Source: Polynucleobacter sp. (GTDB lineage Bacteria; Pseudomonadota; Gammaproteobacteria; Burkholderiales; Burkholderiaceae). From it: DNA of 64,000 bases. How positions within the stretch are numbered: position 1 is the stretch's first letter; every line of letters starts with the position of its first letter. Below the pieces are notes generated by a model. The model did not search any database. It saw only the letters and a program-made list of their open reading frames with translations, and was not told the origin of the DNA. The translations under genes and the position numbers were made by a program. Positions 46,559 through 59,434 of this stretch are shown here, piece after piece. The DNA is taken from the NCBI GenBank assembly GCA_024642065.1, contig JAHEBW010000046.1, positions 97,152 to 161,151 of the forward strand. The letters run 5' to 3'.

Positions 46559-48661
46559 TTACTTAGACTTTGCAGCAATCACTGCATCAGCCACGTTCTT
46601 TGGAGCCTCAGAATAATGTTTGAATTCCATGGTGTAAGTTGCACGACCTTGAGTCAATGAACGTAAACCTGTTGAATAACCAAACATCTCAGCCAAAGGC
46701 ACTTCAGCGCGAACAATCTTGCCGCCGCCAGGAATGTCATCCATACCTTGCAAAATACCGCGACGTGAAGACAAGTCACCCATTACGTTACCCATGAAGT
46801 CTTCTGGAGTTTCAACTTCAACAGACATCATTGGCTCTAGCAATACTGGGCTAGCTCTACGCATACCTTCTTTGAACGCCATTGAACCGGCCATTCTGAA
46901 AGCATTTTCGTTTGAGTCAACATCATGGTATGAACCAAAGAACAATGTTGCTTTGATGTCTACAACTGGGTAACCAGCTAACACACCGTTGTTCAATGTT
47001 TCTTGAATACCTTTATCTACCGCAGGAATGTATTCACGAGGAACTACACCACCCTTAATAGCGTCAACGAACTCAAAACCTTTACCTGGTTCTTGTGGTT
47101 CTAGTTTTAAAACTACGTGACCATACTGACCACGACCACCAGACTGCTTAACAAACTTACCTTCAACTTCTTCGCAAACCTTGCGGATTGTTTCGCGGTA
47201 AGCAACCTGTGGTTTACCAACAGTTGCTTCAACACCAAACTCACGCTTCATACGGTCAACCAAAATTTCCAAGTGCAACTCGCCCATACCGGAAATAATT
47301 GTTTGGCCAGATTCTTCGTCAGTCTTAACGCGGAATGAAGGATCTTCTTGTGCTAAACGATTCAACGCTAAGCCCATCTTCTCTTGGTCAGCCTTTGTTT
47401 TTGGCTCAACAGCTTGAGAAATAACTGGCTCTGGGAAAACCATGCGCTCTAAAACGATAACGCTATCTGGATCACAAAGAGTTTCGCCTGTTGTTGCTTC
47501 TTTCAAACCAACGGCAGCAGCGATATCGCCAGCATGAACTTCTTTAATTTCTTCACGTTGGTTAGCATGCATCTGAAGAATACGGCCAAGACGCTCTTTC
47601 TTACCCTTGATTGGGTTGTAAACAGTGTCGCCAGACTTCACGATGCCTGAGTAAACGCGGAAGAAAATTAACTGACCAACGAATGGGTCTGTCATGATCT
47701 TAAATGCCAATGCTGAGAATTTCTCATCATCTGCAGCTTTACGCTCACCTTGTGTACCGTCTTCTAATTCACCTGTTACAGGTGGAATGTCGATTGGTGA
47801 AGGCATGTAATCGATCACAGCATCCAACATCGCTTGAACGCCTTTGTTCTTAAATGCAGTACCGCACATCATTGGAACAATTTCGCCAGCAATTGTGCGA
47901 ACACGTAATGCTTTTTTGATTTCTTCTTCAGTTAAAGCTTCGCCGCCTAAATATTTGTTCATCAAATCTTCTGATGATTCAGCCGCTGCTTCAACCATTT
48001 TTTCACGCCATTCATCAGCACTTGCTTGTAACTCTGCTGGAATGTCTTCGTATGTAAATTTAGTACCTTGAGATGCTTCGTCCCAGAAGATAGCTTTCAT
48101 CTTCACTAGGTCAACAACACCCTTAAAGTTTTCTTCAGCGCCAATTGGAATTTGAATTGCAATTGGATTTGCCTTCAAACGTACACGCATTTGATCGTAT
48201 ACCTTGAAGAAGTTGGCACCAGTACGGTCCATCTTGTTCACAAACGCTAAACGAGGAACTTTATATTTGTTTGCTTGACGCCATACTGTTTCTGATTGTG
48301 GCTGAACACCACCTACAGCACAGTAAACCATACAAGCACCGTCCAACACGCGCATTGAGCGCTCAACTTCAATTGTGAAGTCTACGTGACCCGGTGTATC
48401 AATAATGTTAACGCGGTGTTCTGGGTAGTTACCAGCCATACCCTTCCAGAAAGCTGTTGTAGCCGCTGAAGTAATGGTGATACCACGCTCTTGCTCTTGT
48501 TCCATCCAGTCCATGGTAGCTGCGCCATCATGCACTTCGCCAATCTTGTGATTAACGCCGGTATAAAACAAAATACGTTCTGTTGTTGTCGTTTTTCCTG
48601 CGTCAATATGCGCAGAAATACCAATATTACGATAACGCTCAATAGGGGTTTTACGTGCCAC
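46559..48661 (-). CDS. fusA: elongation factor G
   Basis: [25 protein letters not shown]; 700 aa. Confidence 0.99.
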   Translation of the reverse strand: MARKTPIERYRNIGISAHIDAGKTTTTERILFYTGVNHKIGEVHDGAATMDWMEQEQERGITITSAATTAFWKGMAGNYPEHRVNIIDTPGHVDFTIEVERSMRVLDGACMVYCAVGGVQPQSETVWRQANKYKVPRLAFVNKMDRTGANFFKVYDQMRVRLKANPIAIQIPIGAEENFKGVVDLVKMKAIFWDEASQGTKFTYEDIPAELQASADEWREKMVEAAAESSEDLMNKYLGGEALTEEEIKKALRVRTIAGEIVPMMCGTAFKNKGVQAMLDAVIDYMPSPIDIPPVTGELEDGTQGERKAADDEKFSALAFKIMTDPFVGQLIFFRVYSGIVKSGDTVYNPIKGKKERLGRILQMHANQREEIKEVHAGDIAAAVGLKEATTGETLCDPDSVIVLERMVFPEPVISQAVEPKTKADQEKMGLALNRLAQEDPSFRVKTDEESGQTIISGMGELHLEILVDRMKREFGVEATVGKPQVAYRETIRKVCEEVEGKFVKQSGGRGQYGHVVLKLEPQEPGKGFEFVDAIKGGVVPREYIPAVDKGIQETLNNGVLAGYPVVDIKATLFFGSYHDVDSNENAFRMAGSMAFKEGMRRASPVLLEPMMSVEVETPEDFMGNVMGDLSSRRGILQGMDDIPGGGKIVRAEVPLAEMFGYSTGLRSLTQGRATYTMEFKHYSEAPKNVADAVIAAKSK

Positions 48662-48685
48662 TTTATCCTCGTCTTTTCTGAGCTG

Positions 48686-49156
48686 TTAGAAACGGAAATG
48701 AGAGAAAGCTTTGTTAGCTTCTGCCATACGGTGAACTTCATCACGCTTTTTCATCGCACCGCCACGTCCTTCAGACGCTTCGATCAATTCATTAGCAAGA
48801 CGTTGAGCCATTGATTTCTCGCCACGCTTTTTAGCTGCTTCACGCAACCAACGCATAGCCAAAGCTAAACGACGTGATGGACGAACTTCAACAGGCACCT
48901 GGTAGTTAGCACCACCAACGCGACGGCTCTTCACCTCAACGATAGGCTTAACGTTGCCCATTGCAATTGAGAATACTTCTAGAGGTTCTTTGTTGGCTTT
49001 CTTTTCGATGTGCTCGAAAGCGCCATAAACGATACGTTCTGCAACGGATTTTTTACCATCCAACATCAAAACGTTCATGAATTTAGCAACTTCAACGTTT
49101 CCAAACTTTGGATCCGGAAGAATTTCACGCTTGGGTACTTCGCGACGACGCGGCAT
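48686..49156 (-). CDS. rpsG: 30S ribosomal protein S7
   Basis: [20 protein letters not shown]. Confidence 0.98.
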   Translation of the reverse strand: MPRRREVPKREILPDPKFGNVEVAKFMNVLMLDGKKSVAERIVYGAFEHIEKKANKEPLEVFSIAMGNVKPIVEVKSRRVGGANYQVPVEVRPSRRLALAMRWLREAAKKRGEKSMAQRLANELIEASEGRGGAMKKRDEVHRMAEANKAFSHFRF

Positions 49157-49241
49157 TACAACTCCTAATTTTATTCAGTTAGAGGACCATTCCTCAAAGT
49201 TACTCAACTAGATCACAATTGATCCGAAGTAACCACTTACT

Positions 49242-49266
49242 TAGCTAGCTCCAATTGAGCTAGCTA
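49242..49266 (-). repeat. perfect 10-bp stem-loop in rpsL-rpsG intergenic region
   Basis: TAGCTAGCTC CAATT GAGCTAGCTA. Confidence 0.8.
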
Positions 49267-49283
49267 CTTACGCAAAAAAGCTA

Positions 49284-49661
49284 TTAAGCTTTCTTAGCGC
49301 GCTTCGCACCATACTTGGAGCGAGATTGCTTACGGTCTTTAACGCCTTGCAAGTCAAGTGAACCACGCACGATGTGATAACGCACACCTGGCAAGTCTTT
49401 CACACGACCACCGCGGATAAGAACCACTGAGTGTTCCTGCAAATTGTGGCCTTCACCACCAATGTAGGAAATCACTTCAAATCCATTAGTCAAGCGTACT
49501 TTAGCTACTTTACGCAAAGCCGAGTTAGGCTTCTTTGGAGTAGTTGTATATACGCGAGTACATACGCCACGGCGCTGAGGACAGTTCTCAAGCGCAGGGC
49601 TCTTACTTTTTACGATCTCAGAAGTACGTGGACTTCTAAGTAATTGATTAATTGTTGGCAT
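49284..49661 (-). CDS. rpsL: 30S ribosomal protein S12
   Basis: [36 protein letters not shown]. Confidence 0.99.
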   Translation of the reverse strand: MPTINQLLRSPRTSEIVKSKSPALENCPQRRGVCTRVYTTTPKKPNSALRKVAKVRLTNGFEVISYIGGEGHNLQEHSVVLIRGGRVKDLPGVRYHIVRGSLDLQGVKDRKQSRSKYGAKRAKKA

Positions 49662-49708
49662 AGCTTACTTTCAAAGCAGAAAATTCTGCGGTTTGCGAAG
49701 AACTCGAC

Positions 49709-49737
49709 ATTCTAGACCGGTCAGCTCCTGCCGTCAA
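49709..49737 (-). promoter_or_regulatory. putative str-operon promoter (TTGACG - 17 - TAGAAT)
   Basis: Reverse strand TTGACG (49737-49732), 17 nt, TAGAAT (49714-49709), upstream of rpsL; -35 lies inside the stem-loop at 49720-49753. Confidence 0.6.
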
Positions 49738-49753
49738 GACGGCAAAAGCTGAC
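49720..49753. terminator. two-part stem-loop between rpoC and rpsL
   Basis: GTCAGCT CCT GCCGTC AA GACGGC AAA AGCTGAC; T-tract follows only on + strand, so terminator function for rpoC is uncertain. Confidence 0.45.
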
Positions 49754-49782
49754 TTTTTAGGTCTATTTAGTCCTTTTTGGCC

Positions 49783-52700
49783 TTATTCAGCCTCTCCTGT
49801 GGACTCTAAATCTACTGTTTCTTCAGATTTAGCTTCCTCAGCAGCGATCATTTCTGCACGTTCACGGTCCAACTGTTCGCGTACTTTACGTGCGCGACGG
49901 TAGGCCAAACCGGTACCGGCAGGGATGAGACGACCAATAATGACGTTTTCTTTGAGGCCACGAAGTGTATCGACTTTGCCCATAATGGCAGCTTCTGTAA
50001 GAACTCTTGTTGTTTCCTGGAAGGAAGCAGCTGAGATGAAGCTGTCTGTAGACAATGACGCCTTTGTAATACCCAATAGAACGTTGTCATACAACGCTGG
50101 ACGCTTACCATCCGCAATCATGCGGTCGTTTTCATCCAACATGTCTGATCTTTCAACTTGTTCACCAGTGATGAATTTCGTCTCGCCTGCGTCAGTAATC
50201 TGAACGCGACGTAACATTTGACGAACAATCACTTCAATGTGCTTGTCGTTAATCTTTACGCCTTGTAAACGATAAACGTCTTGAACTTCATCAACAATGT
50301 AAGTTGCCAATTCTTCAATACCCTTCAAGCGAAGAATATCGTGAGGATCAGCAGGGCCTTCAACAATCATTTCGCCCTTATTAACAACTTGACCATCGTG
50401 AACCAAGATTTGCTTTTCTTTTGGAATCAAGAACTCATGAGATTCGCCGTCCATGTCTGTAATAACAAGACGTTGCTTACCCTTAGTTTCTTTACCGAAT
50501 GACACAGTACCTGTGACTTTCGCCAAAATTGCTGCATCTTTTGGTGAGCGAGCTTCGAATAGTTCTGCCACACGTGGCAAACCACCGGTAATGTCTCGTG
50601 TCTTTTGCGCTTCGATTGGAATACGCGCCAACACTTCACCAACGTGAACAGTTTGACCATCTTTAACAGTGATCAAGGCGCCCACTTGCAAGCCAATTGT
50701 TACTGGGTGATCTGTACCGGCGATCAACACTTCAGCGCCAGCCGCATCGTACAAGCGAATCATTGGGCGAACACCCTTTGCAGCTGCACTACGACGCTTA
50801 CCGTCAATAACCACCAAAGTAGACAAACCAGTTACTTCGTCAACTTGCTTAGCAACCGTTACACCTTCTTCAACGTTTTCAAAACGAACAACGCCTGAGT
50901 ACTCAGTAATGATTGGACGAGTTAACGGATCCCATGTTGCCAAAGTAACGCCGGCTTTAATTGCAGCGCCTTCTTTAAGCGCTAACGTTGCGCCGTAAGG
51001 AACTTTATGACGCTCACGCTCACGACCATTGTCATCAGTAATTAATGCCTCACCTGAACGAGAAATAACAATCTGTTCACCTTTAGCATTGGTTACAAAA
51101 CGCATTGTTGGTGTGAAGCGCAAAATACCGTTTGATTTAGCTTCAACGTTATTAGCAACTGCAGCACGTGACGCAGCACCACCGATGTGGAATGTACGCA
51201 TTGTTAACTGTGTACCTGGCTCACCGATTGACTGAGCAGCGATAACACCAACTGCCTCACCAGAGTTCACCATCGTGCCACGACCTAAGTCACGGCCATA
51301 ACACTTAGCGCATAGACCAAAACGTGTTGCGCATGACAACGGTGTACGCACTTTAACTTCGTCGATACCCAATGAGTCGATTAACTCAACGTCATCTTCT
51401 GTCAACATTGTGCCGTCAAAAATAACTGTTTCTTGTGTATCAGGATTTACAACATCACCGATACATACACGACCCAAAATACGATCGCTTAAAGATTCAA
51501 TGACTTCACCACCTTCAACCAAGGCTTTCATAGAAACGCCATTAGTTGTGCCGCAGTCATCATCAAGAACAACCAAGTCTTGAGTCACGTCAACCAAACG
51601 ACGCGTCAAGTAACCTGAGTTAGCTGTCTTCAATGCAGTGTCAGCCAAACCTTTACGAGCACCGTGTGTTGAGATGAAGTACTGAAGAACGTTCAAGCCT
51701 TCACGGAAGTTAGCTGTAATTGGTGTTTCAATGATTGAGCCATCTGGCTTAGCCATCAAACCACGCATACCTGCTAACTGACGAATCTGAGCAGCAGAAC
51801 CACGCGCACCAGAGTCAGCCATCATGTAAATAGCATTGAAAGATTCTTGCTTAACTGTTTTACCGTGACGATCTACAACGTCTTCTTGAGATAACTGCTC
51901 CATCATGGCCTTACCGACCTGATCACCTGCAGCACCCCAAATATCCACAACGTTGTTATAACGCTCTTGATTAGTTACCAAGCCTGACATGAACTGCTTG
52001 TCATACTCTTTTACCTTACCAGCAGCTTCAGAAATAATGACTTCCTTCTGAGCTGGAATCAACATATCGTCAATCGCAATAGAGATACCAGCACGAGTTG
52101 CTAGACGGAAACCAGATTGCAATAGTTTGTCAGCAAAAATAACTGTTTCTCTTAAACCACAGCGACGGAATGACAAGTTGATTAAGCGAGAAATTTCTTT
52201 CTTCTTAAGCGCTTTGTTGATGCTGTCAAAAGACATGCCCTTAGGCAAGATTTCTGACAACATGGCACGGCCAACTGTTGTGTGACGCAATGTCACTTTC
52301 TTAGCAAAGCGTGCATCACCTTCAGCTTCTTTATCAACCAAATCATATTCAGTGATACGAACTGCAATACGTGTTGCCAACTCTACTTGCTTGTTTTCGT
52401 AAGCACGAATAACTTCGCTGATATCGGCAAATGTCATACCTTCACCCTTGGCGTTAATAGCCTCGCGTGTTGTGTAGTACAAGCCCAAAACGATATCTTG
52501 AGATGGAACAATTGAAGGTTCACCGTTAGCAGGGAACAAGATGTTGTTTGAAGCAAGCATCAATGTGCGCGCTTCCATCTGTGCCTCTAAAGACAACGGT
52601 ACGTGAACAGCCATTTGGTCACCGTCGAAGTCGGCGTTGAATGCCGCACAAACGAGTGGGTGCAACTGAATAGCTTTACCTTCAATCAACATTGGTTCAA

Positions 52701-54021
52701 ACGCTTGAATACCTAAGCGGTGCAATGTTGGCGCACGGTTCAACATCACTGGATGCTCACGAATCACTTCTTCCAAGATATCCCAAACGATTGGCGTTTG
52801 GTTTTCAACTTCTTTCTTGGCAGCTTTGATTGTTGTAGCAATACCTAATGTTTCTAACTTGTTAAAAATGAATGGCTTGAATAATTCAAGAGCCATTAAT
52901 TTTGGCAAGCCGCACTGGTGCAACTTGAGTGTTGGCCCAACCACGATCACTGAACGACCAGAGTAGTCAACACGCTTACCTAACAAGTTTTGACGGAAAC
53001 GACCGCCCTTACCTTTAATCATCTCAGCTAGAGACTTCAATGGACGCTTATTAGCACCAGTCATTGCCTTACCGCGACGACCGTTATCTAACAATGAGTC
53101 AACAGCCTCTTGCAACATACGCTTTTCGTTACGCACGATGATTTCTGGAGCGCGCAACTCTAACAAACGCTTCAAACGGTTGTTACGGTTAATCACGCGA
53201 CGATATAAATCGTTCAAGTCAGAAGTTGCAAAACGACCACCATCCAATGGCACCAATGGGCGCAACTCTGGAGGCAATACAGGCAACACTTCCATGATCA
53301 TCCAGTCTGGCTTGATACCAGAACGTTGGAATGCTTCAAGAACTTTTAGACGCTTAGCAAATTTCTTAATTTTTGCTTCGCTACCAGTTGCCTTCAAATC
53401 AGCGCGCAATACTTCAACTTCACGATCGATGTCGATAGAGCGTAGTAATTCACGAACGCCTTCAGCACCCATGATCGCTGTGAAAGCACCATCACCGAAC
53501 TCTTCTAACTTGGCGTAGTACTCGTCTTCAGACATGATCTGACCACGGCGCATTGCGCCTTCAGGTGTTAAACCTGCGTCAACGATCACATATGCTTCAA
53601 AGTAAAGAACGCGCTCGATGTCACGCAAGGTCATATCTAAAACCATACCCAAACGAGATGGCAAAGATTTCAAGAACCAAATGTGAGCAACAGGAGCTGC
53701 CAATTCGATGTGGCCCATGCGCTCACGACGCACTTTAGCCAATGTCACTTCAACGCCGCACTTCTCGCAAATAACACCGCGATATTTCAAGCGCTTGTAC
53801 TTACCGCATAAGCATTCGTAATCTTTAATTGGTCCAAAAATCTTGGCACAGAAAAGACCATCACGCTCAGGCTTGAAAGTACGATAGTTAATTGTTTCTG
53901 GTTTACGAACTTCACCAAAAGACCATGAACGGATCTTTTCTGGTGAAGCTAAACCAATCTTAATGGCGTCAAACTGCTCTTCGCCATGCGTCTGCTTAAA
54001 TAGATCTAGCAATGCTTTCAT
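49783..54021 (-). CDS. rpoC: RNA polymerase beta' subunit
   Basis: 1412 aa; [16 protein letters not shown]. Confidence 0.99.
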   Translation of the reverse strand: MKALLDLFKQTHGEEQFDAIKIGLASPEKIRSWSFGEVRKPETINYRTFKPERDGLFCAKIFGPIKDYECLCGKYKRLKYRGVICEKCGVEVTLAKVRRERMGHIELAAPVAHIWFLKSLPSRLGMVLDMTLRDIERVLYFEAYVIVDAGLTPEGAMRRGQIMSEDEYYAKLEEFGDGAFTAIMGAEGVRELLRSIDIDREVEVLRADLKATGSEAKIKKFAKRLKVLEAFQRSGIKPDWMIMEVLPVLPPELRPLVPLDGGRFATSDLNDLYRRVINRNNRLKRLLELRAPEIIVRNEKRMLQEAVDSLLDNGRRGKAMTGANKRPLKSLAEMIKGKGGRFRQNLLGKRVDYSGRSVIVVGPTLKLHQCGLPKLMALELFKPFIFNKLETLGIATTIKAAKKEVENQTPIVWDILEEVIREHPVMLNRAPTLHRLGIQAFEPMLIEGKAIQLHPLVCAAFNADFDGDQMAVHVPLSLEAQMEARTLMLASNNILFPANGEPSIVPSQDIVLGLYYTTREAINAKGEGMTFADISEVIRAYENKQVELATRIAVRITEYDLVDKEAEGDARFAKKVTLRHTTVGRAMLSEILPKGMSFDSINKALKKKEISRLINLSFRRCGLRETVIFADKLLQSGFRLATRAGISIAIDDMLIPAQKEVIISEAAGKVKEYDKQFMSGLVTNQERYNNVVDIWGAAGDQVGKAMMEQLSQEDVVDRHGKTVKQESFNAIYMMADSGARGSAAQIRQLAGMRGLMAKPDGSIIETPITANFREGLNVLQYFISTHGARKGLADTALKTANSGYLTRRLVDVTQDLVVLDDDCGTTNGVSMKALVEGGEVIESLSDRILGRVCIGDVVNPDTQETVIFDGTMLTEDDVELIDSLGIDEVKVRTPLSCATRFGLCAKCYGRDLGRGTMVNSGEAVGVIAAQSIGEPGTQLTMRTFHIGGAASRAAVANNVEAKSNGILRFTPTMRFVTNAKGEQIVISRSGEALITDDNGRERERHKVPYGATLALKEGAAIKAGVTLATWDPLTRPIITEYSGVVRFENVEEGVTVAKQVDEVTGLSTLVVIDGKRRSAAAKGVRPMIRLYDAAGAEVLIAGTDHPVTIGLQVGALITVKDGQTVHVGEVLARIPIEAQKTRDITGGLPRVAELFEARSPKDAAILAKVTGTVSFGKETKGKQRLVITDMDGESHEFLIPKEKQILVHDGQVVNKGEMIVEGPADPHDILRLKGIEELATYIVDEVQDVYRLQGVKINDKHIEVIVRQMLRRVQITDAGETKFITGEQVERSDMLDENDRMIADGKRPALYDNVLLGITKASLSTDSFISAASFQETTRVLTEAAIMGKVDTLRGLKENVIIGRLIPAGTGLAYRRARKVREQLDRERAEMIAAEEAKSEETVDLESTGEAE

Positions 54022-54022
54022 A

Positions 54023-57000
54023 TTAGCTGCGCTCCATGTCGATATCGATACCTAACGAGCGGATTTCTTTTACCAGCACGTTGAAGGACTCAGGCATGCC
54101 AGCATCAATGCTGTGCTCACCCTTGACGATGTTTTCGTAAACTTTGGTTCTACCGTTAACGTCATCTGACTTAACTGTGAGCATTTCCTGCAACACATAT
54201 GACGCACCGTAGGCTTCCAAAGCCCAAACTTCCATCTCACCGAAACGCTGACCACCGAATTGAGCTTTACCGCCCAATGGCTGTTGCGTTACTAATGAGT
54301 AAGGACCAGTAGAACGAGCATGCATCTTGTCATCAACCAAATGGTGAAGTTTCAAGACGTGCATTACGCCAACTGTTACAGATCTTTCAAATGCTTCACC
54401 AGTTCTACCGTCAAACAATGTAATTTGTTGACGTGAAGGTGTCATTGATAGCTTCTTAGCAACTTCTTCTGGGTATGCCATTTCTAACATCTTGGCAATT
54501 TCACCCTCTGTTGCACCATCAAAGACTGGCGTTGCAAATGGAGCGCCATCTCTTAAGTTGTTTGCCAACTCAAGAATTTGCTCATCTGTAAAGCTGTCTA
54601 AATCTTCTACACGACCAGTTTCGTTGTAAAGCTGCTTCATGAACTTGCGTAACTGCTCTGCTTTCGCTTGAGCCTTTAGCATTTCTTGAATGCGCTTACC
54701 AATACCTAACGCAGCCCAACCTAAGTGAACCTCAAGAATCTGTCCAACGTTCATACGTGACGGAACACCCAATGGGTTCAACACGATATCAACTGGTGTA
54801 CCGTCAGCCATGTAAGGCATGTCTTCCACCGGAGTGATTTTTGAAACAACACCCTTGTTACCGTGACGACCAGCCATCTTGTCACCAGGTTGTAAACGAC
54901 GCTTAACAGCCAAGTAAACCTTAACCATCTTGATAACGCCTGGAGCCAACTCATCACCTTGAGTTAATTTCTTGCGCTTCTCTTCGAAGTCTTGGTCAAA
55001 CTGTGTACGCTTAGCTTCGATAGCTTCTTTAATAGCTTCTACTTGCGCAGCAACATCTTCATCAGCAGGGCGAATATCAAACCAATGATATTTCTCAAGA
55101 TCAGCTAAATAATCTTTAGCAATCTTTGTGCCTTTTGCCAACTTCTTAGGGCCGCCATTAGCTACTTTGTTCAACAATAGTTTTTCTAAACGACTAAATG
55201 CATCACCTTCAACGATGCGCAACTGATCGTTCAAGTCCAAGCGATAACGCTTCAACTCTTCGTCAATAATTGCTTGCGCACGTGCATCACGCTCGATACC
55301 TTCACGTGTAAACACTTGAACGTCGATCACTGTGCCGGTCATACCTGAAGGAACACGCAATGATGTGTCTTTAACGTCAGAAGCTTTTTCACCAAAAATC
55401 GCGCGCAAAAGTTTTTCTTCTGGAGTTAGTTGAGTCTCACCCTTAGGCGTTACCTTACCAACCAACACGTCGCCAGCTTCCACTTCAGCACCAATATAAG
55501 TAATACCGCTGTCATCTAAACGGCTCAACTGTGTTTCAGCCAAGTTTGAGATGTCGCGAGTAATTTCTTCAGGGCCTAACTTTGTGTCACGAGCAACTAC
55601 TGATAACTCTTCAATATGGATTGATGTGTAGCGGTCATCAGCAACAACTTTTTCAGAGATCAAAATTGAGTCTTCGAAGTTGTAACCGTTCCATGGCATA
55701 AATGCTACAACCATGTTTTGACCCAATGCCAACTCACCTAAGTCAGTTGAAGCACCGTCAGCAATCACGTCACCACGGTCAACCATGTCGCCAACTTTAA
55801 CGATTGGACGCTGGTTAATGTTTGTGTTTTGGTTTGAACGTGTGTACTTGATGAGATTGTAAATATCTACACCAACTTCACCAGCCGCAGTTTCTTCGTC
55901 ATTAACACGAATCACAATACGGTTAGCGTCAGCATAATCAACCTTACCGCCACGCGTTGCCATAACGACAGTACCTGAGTCAACAGCAACTGTACGCTCA
56001 AGACCTGTACCAACCAATGGCTTAGTTGCGCGCAAGCATGGAACCGCTTGACGTTGCATGTTCGCACCCATCAACGCACGGTTTGCGTCATCGTGCTCTA
56101 AGAAAGGCACTAATGATGCAGCAGCAGATACGATCTGACTTGGCGCAACGTCAATGTACTGAATGCGCTCTGGGCTTACCATCATTGTTTCGCCAGCTTC
56201 ACGTGATGAAACCAACTCGTCTGTCAACTTACCAGACTTATCAATTGATGCGTTTGCCTGAGCAATCACATATTTAGCTTCTTCAATAGCTGATAAGTAA
56301 TCAACCTGATCAGTTACCTTGCTATTAACAACTTTACGGTATGGTGTTTCCAAGAAACCATGCTCATTTAAGCGAGCAAACAAAGCCAAAGAGTTAATCA
56401 AACCAATGTTTGGACCCTCTGGTGTTTCAATTGGACATACACGGCCATAGTGAGTTGGATGCACGTCACGAACTTCGAAACCTGCACGCTCACGAGTTAA
56501 ACCGCCTGGGCCCAATGCTGAAATACGACGCTTGTGCGTGATCTCAGATAATGGGTTAGTTTGGTCCATAAATTGTGACAATTGTGATGAACCGAAGAAC
56601 TCACGAATTGCTGATGAAATTGGCTTGCTGTTAATCAAGTCATGCGGCATCAAGTTTTCTGTTTCTGCTTGGCCTAAACGCTCTTTCACTGCACGCTCAA
56701 CGCGTGACAAACCTGCGCGGAACTGATTCTCTGCTAATTCACCAACACAACGAACACGACGATTGCCCAAGTGATCGATATCGTCGACTTCGCCTTTGCC
56801 GTTTCTTAAATCAACCAATAATTTGATTGTGTCTAGGATGTCTTCGTTTGAAAGAACCATCAAACCATCCATTGTTGGACGATTTAAACGGCTGTTCACT
56901 TTCATACGACCTACGCGTGATAGATCATAAGTATCTTCACTGTAGAACAAACGCTGGAACAAAGCTTCAACAGCATCTTCTGTTGGAGGCTCACCAGGAC

Positions 57001-58123
57001 GCATCATGCGATAAATCGCAATACGTGCAGCCATTTGATCTGCAGTCTCATCAATGCGCAATGTTTGCGAAATGAATGAACCTTGATCTAGGTCGTTTGT
57101 ATAAATTGTTTGTAGCTCTTTAACGCCTGCTTCTCTTAAGTTAGCCAAAAGAGTTTCAGTGATTTCTTCGTTAGCTGTTGCAAGAACTTCGCCTGTATCG
57201 CCATAAACAATGTTTTTAGCAACCACGCGGCCAATCAAATAATCATCTGGCACATTGATTGTTGTTGTTTTAGCTGCTTCAAGTTCGCGAATGTTTTTCG
57301 CGTTGATGCGCTTGTCTTTTGCAATAACAACATTGCCTGATTTATCAGTAATGTCAAAGCGCGCAACTTCACCTTTTAAGCGCTCAGCAACAAAATTCAT
57401 TTGTGCGCCAGCAGCTTGCAATTTGAAGTCATCAAAGCCGAAGAAGTTTTCCAAAATCTGCTCATCGTTCATGCCGATAGCTTTGAGCAAGATTGTGACT
57501 GGCATCTTACGACGACGGTCAATACGGAAATACAAAATATCTTTCGGGTCAAATTCAAAATCTAACCATGAACCACGGTAAGGAATTACGCGTGCTGAGA
57601 AAAGTAATTTTCCTGAGCTGTGTGTTTTACCTTTGTCATGTTCAAAGAACACGCCTGGTGAACGGTGCAACTGAGAAACAATCACGCGCTCTGTACCGTT
57701 AATAACAAAAGAACCTGTGTCTGTCATCAACGGGATTTCGCCCATGTAGACTTCTTGCTCTTTTACTTCTTTAACTTTAGTTGGTGCTTCGCGATCATTA
57801 ATGATCAAGCGAACTTTTGCACGCAAAGCAGAATGGAATGTCAAACCACGTTGCTGACATTCTTTAACGTCAAACGGTGGCGTTGATAAGTTGTACTGTA
57901 CGAATTCCATGCGCGCGAAACCATTGTTCGACACGATAGGGAATATTGAAGTGAATGCAGATTGCAAACCTTCATTTAAACGATCAGAAGGGCCTCTTGA
58001 TTCTTGCAAAAATTTTGCATAAGACTCAAGCTGCGTTGTCAACAAGTAAGGTACTTGATGATTATTGGGGCGCTTAGCGAAGCTTTTACGGATACGCTTG
58101 CGTTCGGTGAAACTATAAGCCAT
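54023..58123 (-). CDS. rpoB: RNA polymerase beta subunit
   Basis: Start at [15 protein letters not shown] (ORF track start 58177 is upstream); [30 protein letters not shown]. Confidence 0.99.
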   Translation of the reverse strand: MAYSFTERKRIRKSFAKRPNNHQVPYLLTTQLESYAKFLQESRGPSDRLNEGLQSAFTSIFPIVSNNGFARMEFVQYNLSTPPFDVKECQQRGLTFHSALRAKVRLIINDREAPTKVKEVKEQEVYMGEIPLMTDTGSFVINGTERVIVSQLHRSPGVFFEHDKGKTHSSGKLLFSARVIPYRGSWLDFEFDPKDILYFRIDRRRKMPVTILLKAIGMNDEQILENFFGFDDFKLQAAGAQMNFVAERLKGEVARFDITDKSGNVVIAKDKRINAKNIRELEAAKTTTINVPDDYLIGRVVAKNIVYGDTGEVLATANEEITETLLANLREAGVKELQTIYTNDLDQGSFISQTLRIDETADQMAARIAIYRMMRPGEPPTEDAVEALFQRLFYSEDTYDLSRVGRMKVNSRLNRPTMDGLMVLSNEDILDTIKLLVDLRNGKGEVDDIDHLGNRRVRCVGELAENQFRAGLSRVERAVKERLGQAETENLMPHDLINSKPISSAIREFFGSSQLSQFMDQTNPLSEITHKRRISALGPGGLTRERAGFEVRDVHPTHYGRVCPIETPEGPNIGLINSLALFARLNEHGFLETPYRKVVNSKVTDQVDYLSAIEEAKYVIAQANASIDKSGKLTDELVSSREAGETMMVSPERIQYIDVAPSQIVSAAASLVPFLEHDDANRALMGANMQRQAVPCLRATKPLVGTGLERTVAVDSGTVVMATRGGKVDYADANRIVIRVNDEETAAGEVGVDIYNLIKYTRSNQNTNINQRPIVKVGDMVDRGDVIADGASTDLGELALGQNMVVAFMPWNGYNFEDSILISEKVVADDRYTSIHIEELSVVARDTKLGPEEITRDISNLAETQLSRLDDSGITYIGAEVEAGDVLVGKVTPKGETQLTPEEKLLRAIFGEKASDVKDTSLRVPSGMTGTVIDVQVFTREGIERDARAQAIIDEELKRYRLDLNDQLRIVEGDAFSRLEKLLLNKVANGGPKKLAKGTKIAKDYLADLEKYHWFDIRPADEDVAAQVEAIKEAIEAKRTQFDQDFEEKRKKLTQGDELAPGVIKMVKVYLAVKRRLQPGDKMAGRHGNKGVVSKITPVEDMPYMADGTPVDIVLNPLGVPSRMNVGQILEVHLGWAALGIGKRIQEMLKAQAKAEQLRKFMKQLYNETGRVEDLDSFTDEQILELANNLRDGAPFATPVFDGATEGEIAKMLEMAYPEEVAKKLSMTPSRQQITLFDGRTGEAFERSVTVGVMHVLKLHHLVDDKMHARSTGPYSLVTQQPLGGKAQFGGQRFGEMEVWALEAYGASYVLQEMLTVKSDDVNGRTKVYENIVKGEHSIDAGMPESFNVLVKEIRSLGIDIDMERS

Positions 58124-58216
58124 GTCATCTCCGAATTTAAGCGACTGAGCAGAGATTTGGTGATTGGCCTCTACCAATCGTGGCTGACGGTGTGCGCGTG
58201 CACAACCCGACCAAAC

Positions 58217-58284
58217 TTGCCTTCTGCAGTCGTATCAGAAGGCAAACCAGATACCAAACTTTTTTAATATCTGGTTTGCCTTCT
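58217..58284 (-). promoter_or_regulatory. rplL-rpoB intergenic alternative-hairpin element (attenuator or RNase III site candidate)
   Basis: 17-bp perfect inverted repeat 58237-58253/58268-58284 plus competing 10-bp inverted repeat 58217-58226/58236-58245. Confidence 0.65.
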
Positions 58285-58293
58285 AAGCAAACC

Positions 58294-58311
58294 GGGCAGC
58301 ATAAGCTGCCC
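58294..58311 (-). repeat. 7-bp stem-loop just after rplL
   Basis: GGGCAGC ATAA GCTGCCC. Confidence 0.7.
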
Positions 58312-58322
58312 CATCAAACCTA

Positions 58323-58697
58323 TTACTTAAGTTCAACCTTAGCGCCAGCTTCTTCAAGCTTCTTCTTAGCATCTTCAGCAGTTGCTTTATCAACGCCTTC
58401 TTTGATTGGCTTCGGTGCGCCATCAACCAAGTCTTTAGCTTCTTTCAAGCCTAAACCAGTGATTTCGCGAACAGCTTTAATCACGCTCACTTTGTTTGCG
58501 CCAGCTTCAGCCAACACAACTGTGAACTCTGATTGCTCAGCGGCAGCAGCAGCACCGCCACCAGCGCCAGGAGCAGCAACAGCCATAGCAGCTGCTGATA
58601 CACCAAATTTTTCTTCAAATGCTTTAACTAGATCGTTCAAGTCCATTACAGACATATTGCCAACGGCTTCTAGAATGTCGTCTTTAGTAACTGCCAT
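58323..58697 (-). CDS. rplL: 50S ribosomal protein L7/L12
   Basis: [31 protein letters not shown]. Confidence 0.98.
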   Translation of the reverse strand: MAVTKDDILEAVGNMSVMDLNDLVKAFEEKFGVSAAAMAVAAPGAGGGAAAAAEQSEFTVVLAEAGANKVSVIKAVREITGLGLKEAKDLVDGAPKPIKEGVDKATAEDAKKKLEEAGAKVELK

Positions 58698-58748
58698 TTT
58701 TAAAACTCCTAATTCAAATTTCTTTAATTAATTAAAGTCAGACTGCAA

Positions 58749-59246
58749 TTACGCAGCTTCTTTAGCTTTCTTTTCTGCAACCGCTGCCAATACGCGAGCC
58801 ATACCAGAAACTGGGGCTTGCATAACGCCAAGTAACATAGCGATAAGATCATTACGACCTGGGATAGATGCCAAAGCTTTAACTGCCGCTGCATCCATTA
58901 CCTTGCCGTTGTATGAACCCGCTTTAATTACTAAAGCTGCTTGCGTTTTTGAAAAGTCGTTTAAAACTTTTGCTGACGCAACTGGATCTGCGGAGATACC
59001 GTAAATAAGCGGACCAGCCATCTCACCGGCCAATGATTCGAATGACGTACCTTGAACTGCACGACGTGCCAAAGTGTTCTTCATAACGCGAAGGTAAACA
59101 CCATTTGCACGAGCTTGAGCTCGAAGAGTAGTCAGTTCGCCCACTGGAATACCGCGGTATTCAGCTAGCACCATGGTTTGAGCTTGTGCAACTTCTGCAC
59201 TTACTTCAGCCACGACCGCCTTTTTGTCTTCCATATTTAAAGGCAC
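58749..59246 (-). CDS. rplJ: 50S ribosomal protein L10 (GTG start)
   Basis: [40 protein letters not shown] upstream of GTG. Confidence 0.97.
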   Translation of the reverse strand: MPLNMEDKKAVVAEVSAEVAQAQTMVLAEYRGIPVGELTTLRAQARANGVYLRVMKNTLARRAVQGTSFESLAGEMAGPLIYGISADPVASAKVLNDFSKTQAALVIKAGSYNGKVMDAAAVKALASIPGRNDLIAMLLGVMQAPVSGMARVLAAVAEKKAKEAA

Positions 59247-59434
59247 TGTTTAACTCCTATTAACCTAACCGTTACCAGTTAGGGGTTGCACACAGGCGAA
59301 ATCTTTTCAGGATCGCCATCTGCGTTGGCACTATCTCTAGCATTAAGTGTTATTTCTAACTCACCAACGGTCTTTGATGTTCAAGTGCAAGATTTCTCTC
59401 ACACTTGACCCAAAGTTCTTTTTTTAGCTGCTGA
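59247..59434 (-). ncRNA. putative L10 leader (rplJL autoregulatory 5' UTR)
   Basis: 188-nt rplA-rplJ gap; TCAAGTG/CACTTGA stem (59381-59387/59402-59408), CATCAAAGACCGTTGGTGAG segment, CCTAAC...GTTAGG stem close to SD. Confidence 0.6.

Noticed and set aside
53138-53518. 126-aa + strand ORF opposite rpoC
   Set aside because: Shadow ORF in rpoC; no family features.
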